DNA of 8,176 bases from Eubacteriales bacterium (lineage in GTDB: Bacteria > Bacillota > Clostridia > Oscillospirales > CAG-382), in assembly GCA_028701715.1 (NCBI GenBank), contig JAQVQF010000105.1, forward strand, positions 1-8,176, written 5' to 3'. The position numbers and the translations under genes were made by a program. The stretch's first letter is position 1, and every line of letters begins with the position of its first letter. Under the pieces are notes generated by a model that was not told where the DNA came from, searched no databases, and was given only the letters and a program-made list of their open reading frames with translations. Below, one piece after another: positions 6,285 to 8,176 of this stretch.

Positions 6285-7352
6285 TCAGCAGGCCATATGC
6301 TTGATTTTATTTTTACCGTGGTTTTTCGCTTCGTAAAGCATTTTATCGGCCGCGGATATGGTTTCGTAAATTGTTCTTCCGCCTTTGCGGGCAATGCCTA
6401 CGGAAACGGTTACTTCGGAATCCTCCCTGCCGTAATCCATCGTTTTCATACGGCTTCGCAACGTTTCCGCCATATTGCCCACGGCGGATATGTCGACGCC
6501 GTTTAAAATGGCAAGAAATTCTTCTCCTCCGTAACGGCAGACGTTTTCGTAACCGAAAATTTCCGCTATAAGAGAAGCGATTTTTATGAGTATTTCGTCG
6601 CCGTACTGGTGTCCGTGGAGGGTGTTATGTTCCTTGAAATCGTCGATATCTATCATCACGGCGCATACATCCTCCCTGCTTTCCAGCTCGTTTTCGGCCT
6701 TGCCGATTAAATAACGTCGGTTATAAAGCCCGGTGAGAGGTTCCTCGTTGGAAAGCCTTTTAAGATTTGAAAGCAGAGCCTCGTATTTCATTCTCTGCGT
6801 CACAAACTGATCCATTATGGTAAAACTGATGATATATATTAGGCCGCCGGCGACGGAAAGGCATAAAAGCAGCGTGATAAAATGGTGAAAAGGCTCTTTT
6901 TCGGTAACCATTTCCGGCTTTACAAAGCTGAGGGTAAGGATAACGGCGTCCGCGGCAACCGACAACGCTCCCGCAATGCGTCTCATTTTCCCTCTCAGCG
7001 TCACGGCGCATATAAAAATTCCCATTATCAAATAGGAAAGCATACCGCTTTTCATGCCTCCGTAGGAGAAAAATGCGATCGGCTGCATGATTAAATTCAA
7101 TGCGATAACGTTAATAAACGCCCATATTTTATAATTCTTCGATATGCATCCGAACATTGTCACCGTTATCATGACGATAACGGCGAAAGCCGAGGTTATC
7201 GCGGCTTTGCCGCCGAGACTCACCGCCGCATTGAAACTGTATAATATAACAGAGTTTAAAACAACCATAGCGGAGCAGGCGTAATAGATTCTTTTCTCAA
7301 GCCTTACGTCCTCCCCGAAATAGCAGTTCCGGATTTTGTTCAATTCAATCAT
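6285..7352 (-). CDS. Membrane diguanylate cyclase (GGDEF), six predicted membrane helices
   Basis: 355 residues. Hydrophobic segments at about 22-41, 50-69, 76-95, 103-118, 127-144 and 157-184 give six membrane helices of unrecognised type. A short helical linker (185-200) leads to a GGDEF domain (about 201-355). It has LTGLYNRR at 206-213, DIDDFKEHN with catalytic Asp235 and guanine-contacting Asn243, HGHQYGDE with Asp252, GGEEF at 275-279, and AKNHGKNK near the end. The catalytic Asp and Glu and the main substrate residues are present, so it should convert two GTP to cyclic di-GMP. Two family positions differ: the usual DxLTG starts EPLTG, and the usual ND reads NT (Thr244). The product-inhibition site RxxD, expected five residues before GGEEF, reads FGYE. 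The ATG at 7352 has AGGGA at 7365-7361, 8 bases away. It heads a probable operon with the lipoprotein. Confidence 0.93.
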   Translation of the reverse strand: MIELNKIRNCYFGEDVRLEKRIYYACSAMVVLNSVILYSFNAAVSLGGKAAITSAFAVIVMITVTMFGCISKNYKIWAFINVIALNLIMQPIAFFSYGGMKSGMLSYLIMGIFICAVTLRGKMRRIAGALSVAADAVILTLSFVKPEMVTEKEPFHHFITLLLCLSVAGGLIYIISFTIMDQFVTQRMKYEALLSNLKRLSNEEPLTGLYNRRYLIGKAENELESREDVCAVMIDIDDFKEHNTLHGHQYGDEILIKIASLIAEIFGYENVCRYGGEEFLAILNGVDISAVGNMAETLRSRMKTMDYGREDSEVTVSVGIARKGGRTIYETISAADKMLYEAKNHGKNKIKHMAC

Positions 7353-7376
7353 CTCTATTTTCCCTATATTGGAAAC

Positions 7377-7405
7377 AATATAGCATAATTTACGACAATT
7401 GTCAA
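7377..7405 (-). promoter_or_regulatory. Sigma-A-type promoter of the GGDEF operon
   Basis: On the minus strand TTGACA (7405-7400) and TATATT (7382-7377) are separated by exactly 17 bases, and TG occurs one base before the -10 box (TGC-TATATT), an extended -10. Transcription should start near 7370, leaving a leader of under 20 bases before the ATG at 7352 with AGGGA inside it. Confidence 0.85.
7394..7403. promoter_or_regulatory. Perfect 10-bp palindrome overlapping the -35 box
   Basis: GACAATTGTC is a perfect palindrome sharing four bases (TGTC on this strand) with the -35 TTGACA of the GGDEF promoter. A looser relative, GACAA-CAT-TTGTT, lies at 7487-7499 and overlaps the -35 of the divergent promoter. 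A repressor site is possible. The palindrome is short and contains most of TTGACA, so chance is a real alternative. Confidence 0.35.
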
Positions 7406-7484
7406 GAAATACTTGAAAATACTCATCTTTCCGCGGTTTTTTATTGTATGCGTATATTAAAGTGTATATAAATTTTATTAAATA

Positions 7485-7513
7485 TTGACAACATTTGTTT
7501 TTTATGTAATAAT
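7485..7513 (+). promoter_or_regulatory. Sigma-A-type promoter of the 99-residue protein
   Basis: TTGACA at 7485-7490, a 17-base spacer, and AATAAT at 7508-7513 (five of six bases match TATAAT), with TG at 7505-7506 as an extended -10. Upstream DNA (7440-7484) is AT-rich, which could act as an UP element. Transcription should start near 7520, giving a leader of about 30 bases. Confidence 0.8.
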
Positions 7514-7549
7514 CAAGAATAACAGAAACAGATTTTCGGAGGTACTATT

Positions 7550-7849
7550 TTGAAGAATGTTATAATCAGCGCGGACTGCGATAAAAAAGTGTTCGCGGTC
7601 CCGGATCCCGTGGCGGATTCGCTTTCAGACTATTGCACCGAATTTTGTGATAAATGGCTGCAATCAAATCCGGATGCGAAAAAACACAGAAAAGCTTTCG
7701 GTATCCTTTACAATGAGGACGATTTTATAGAGTATTTAAATACATGGATTTTTCCGGATATTAAATCCGTATTGATTAAGAATTTGGGTAATATAAATTA
7801 CAATAATATTCCGGCGGAATATTCGGATTGTCCGCGCTTCAATTTTTAA
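7550..7849 (+). CDS. Cysteine-containing 99-residue protein, unknown function
   Basis: 99 residues from a TTG at 7550. GGAGG at 7538-7542 lies 7 bases upstream and no ATG is available in frame, so the TTG start is well supported. The protein has Cys10, Cys29, Cys33 and Cys94; Cys29 and Cys33 sit in a helix (DYCTEFCDKW), and the end reads PAEYSDCPRFNF. Other features are 'AFGILYNEDDFIEYLNTWIF' and 'PDIKSVLIKNLG'. From memory, short Clostridia proteins with 'CDKWL', 'YNEDDFIEYLNT' and a 'CPxFNF' end recur, without a known role; I cannot name the family. No signal peptide or membrane segment is seen. It has its own promoter and lies divergent from the GGDEF operon, 197 bases away. The spacing of the cysteines leaves metal binding open, but that is not shown. 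Confidence 0.8.
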   Translation: MKNVIISADCDKKVFAVPDPVADSLSDYCTEFCDKWLQSNPDAKKHRKAFGILYNEDDFIEYLNTWIFPDIKSVLIKNLGNINYNNIPAEYSDCPRFNF

Positions 7850-7871
7850 GCTTTAAGTTTTAAGCTGTAAG
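7844..7871 (+). repeat. Four heptamer tandem repeats over a stop codon
   Basis: TTTTAAG, CTTTAAG, TTTTAAG and CTGTAAG follow each other in direct register, starting inside the last codons and the TAA stop of the preceding gene. This looks like slippage-generated repeats. No regulatory role is inferred. Confidence 0.6.
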
Positions 7872-8040
7872 CATTTAACCGTCAGACACGCTTTCAAAGC
7901 AGCAGCCAAAAACAACCAGCAATAAAATTAGTTAAAAGGGGATTGCTTAAACTGATGTTTATTTCAATGAAAAGGAGATGAAATTGTACCGTATAATATA
8001 TCTCATAGTGAATAACAAATTTGTTTTCTTTTTTCGCTTT
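7872..8040. other. Noncoding AT-rich stretch
   Basis: I see no credible gene or terminator in these 169 bases. AACAAATTTGTT at 8014-8025 is a perfect 12-bp palindrome. GTATAATATAT near 7991-8001 resembles a -10 box without a -35. A short frame at 7978 (about 23 codons) has AAGGAG directly against its ATG and is not credible. Confidence 0.45.
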
Positions 8041-8175
8041 CTACATTAAATATTTGTGTTCTTCAGTACCGGTAGCTCCATCAATAAATTCAATAAATAT
8101 ATTCATTGAATCAGGCGGTATTATGCCCTGAGAATCAGGCGGTATTATGCCCTGAGAATCAGGCGGTATTATGCC
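8041..8175 (-). CDS. Possible C-terminus of an out-of-window gene with QGIIPPDS repeats
   Basis: Reading the minus strand from the right edge, the frame is open for 44 codons to TAG at 8043-8041. It gives GIIPPDS, QGIIPPDS, QGIIPPDS and then a unique acidic tail (NIFIEFIDGATGTEEHKYLM). No ribosome binding site precedes the only internal ATG, so the start should lie beyond the window. The 24-base DNA repeat is a multiple of three and stays in frame, which fits a protein repeat. Support is limited: an open stretch of this length could arise by chance, since the repeated units do not count as independent evidence. The function is unknown. A secreted or surface protein with Pro-rich repeats is conceivable. 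Confidence 0.4.
   Translation of the reverse strand, partial: GIIPPDSQGIIPPDSQGIIPPDSMNIFIEFIDGATGTEEHKYLM
8081..8110. repeat. Short direct and inverted repeats flanking the 24-base array
   Basis: TCAATAAAT occurs twice in tandem at 8081-8098, and TTCAATAAA (8089-8097) is complementary, with one mismatch, to TTCATTGAA (8102-8110) across a TATA loop. They adjoin the start of the 24-base array and may mark where the expansion began. Confidence 0.45.
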
Positions 8176-8176
8176 C
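8108..8176. repeat. 24-base tandem repeat, nearly three identical copies, cut by the edge
   Basis: Copies at 8108-8131, 8132-8155 and 8156-8176 (partial) are identical over all visible bases. Each begins GAATCAGGCGG, continues TATTATGCC and ends CTGA. Each unit can form a weak hairpin between TCAGGC and GCCCTGA with one bulge. The array continues beyond the window, so its total size is unknown. Confidence 0.95.

Noticed and set aside
7978..8049. Short plus-strand peptide starting MKLYRIIYLI
   Set aside because: The AAGGAG touches the ATG with no spacer, the frame has only about 23 codons, and its composition follows the AT-rich DNA.
8108..8176. CRISPR array
   Set aside because: The units are directly adjacent and identical with no spacers between them, so it is a tandem repeat.
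8106..8176. Plus-strand reading of the 24-base repeat (NQAVLCPE)
   Set aside because: The frame is open through the repeat but has an upstream stop at 8094-8096 and only an unsupported TTG start.

Overview
The window looks like a piece of a Firmicutes (Clostridia, probably Oscillospirales/Ruminococcaceae-like) chromosome that carries part of a prophage or phage-derived region. The reasons are strong AAGGAG-type ribosome binding sites, several TTG/GTG starts, a Hol44-like holin, a Cthe_2159-like beta-helix lipoprotein, an HPr-like protein and consensus sigma-A-type promoters. The lineage is an inference from gene style; there is no rRNA or other marker.

Region 1 (1-3698, plus strand) is a compact phage late-gene tail. 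It holds a large beta-rich virion-type protein that is cut by the left edge, an 11-bp overlapping coiled-coil protein, a three-segment holin, a 42-residue basic mini-ORF that was easily missed, and a one-segment membrane protein. It ends in a bidirectional terminator. No endolysin, integrase or attachment site is visible.

Region 2 (3755-4610) holds a minus-strand HPr-fold protein that keeps the regulatory-serine loop but has lost the active-site histidine loop. It also holds an AT-rich intergenic stretch and a 66-residue plus-strand protein, and it closes with a second bidirectional terminator.

Region 3 (4662-7405, minus strand) is a probable three-gene operon read from 7405 towards 4582. 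A TTGACA-17-TATATT promoter drives a six-segment membrane GGDEF protein (diguanylate cyclase, GGEEF intact, no inhibitory site), then a beta-helix lipoprotein of the carbohydrate-binding Cthe_2159 type, then a signal-anchored protein of unknown function. This suggests cyclic-di-GMP signalling placed next to cell-surface polysaccharide binding.

Region 4 (7406-8176) starts with a divergent promoter and a 99-residue cysteine-containing protein of unknown function. After a noncoding, AT-rich stretch with short repeats comes the right edge, which holds an almost perfect 24-bp tandem repeat. Read on the minus strand, the repeat stays open as QGIIPPDS units and runs into a unique acidic tail ending at a TAG, so it may be the C-terminus of a gene that begins beyond the window.
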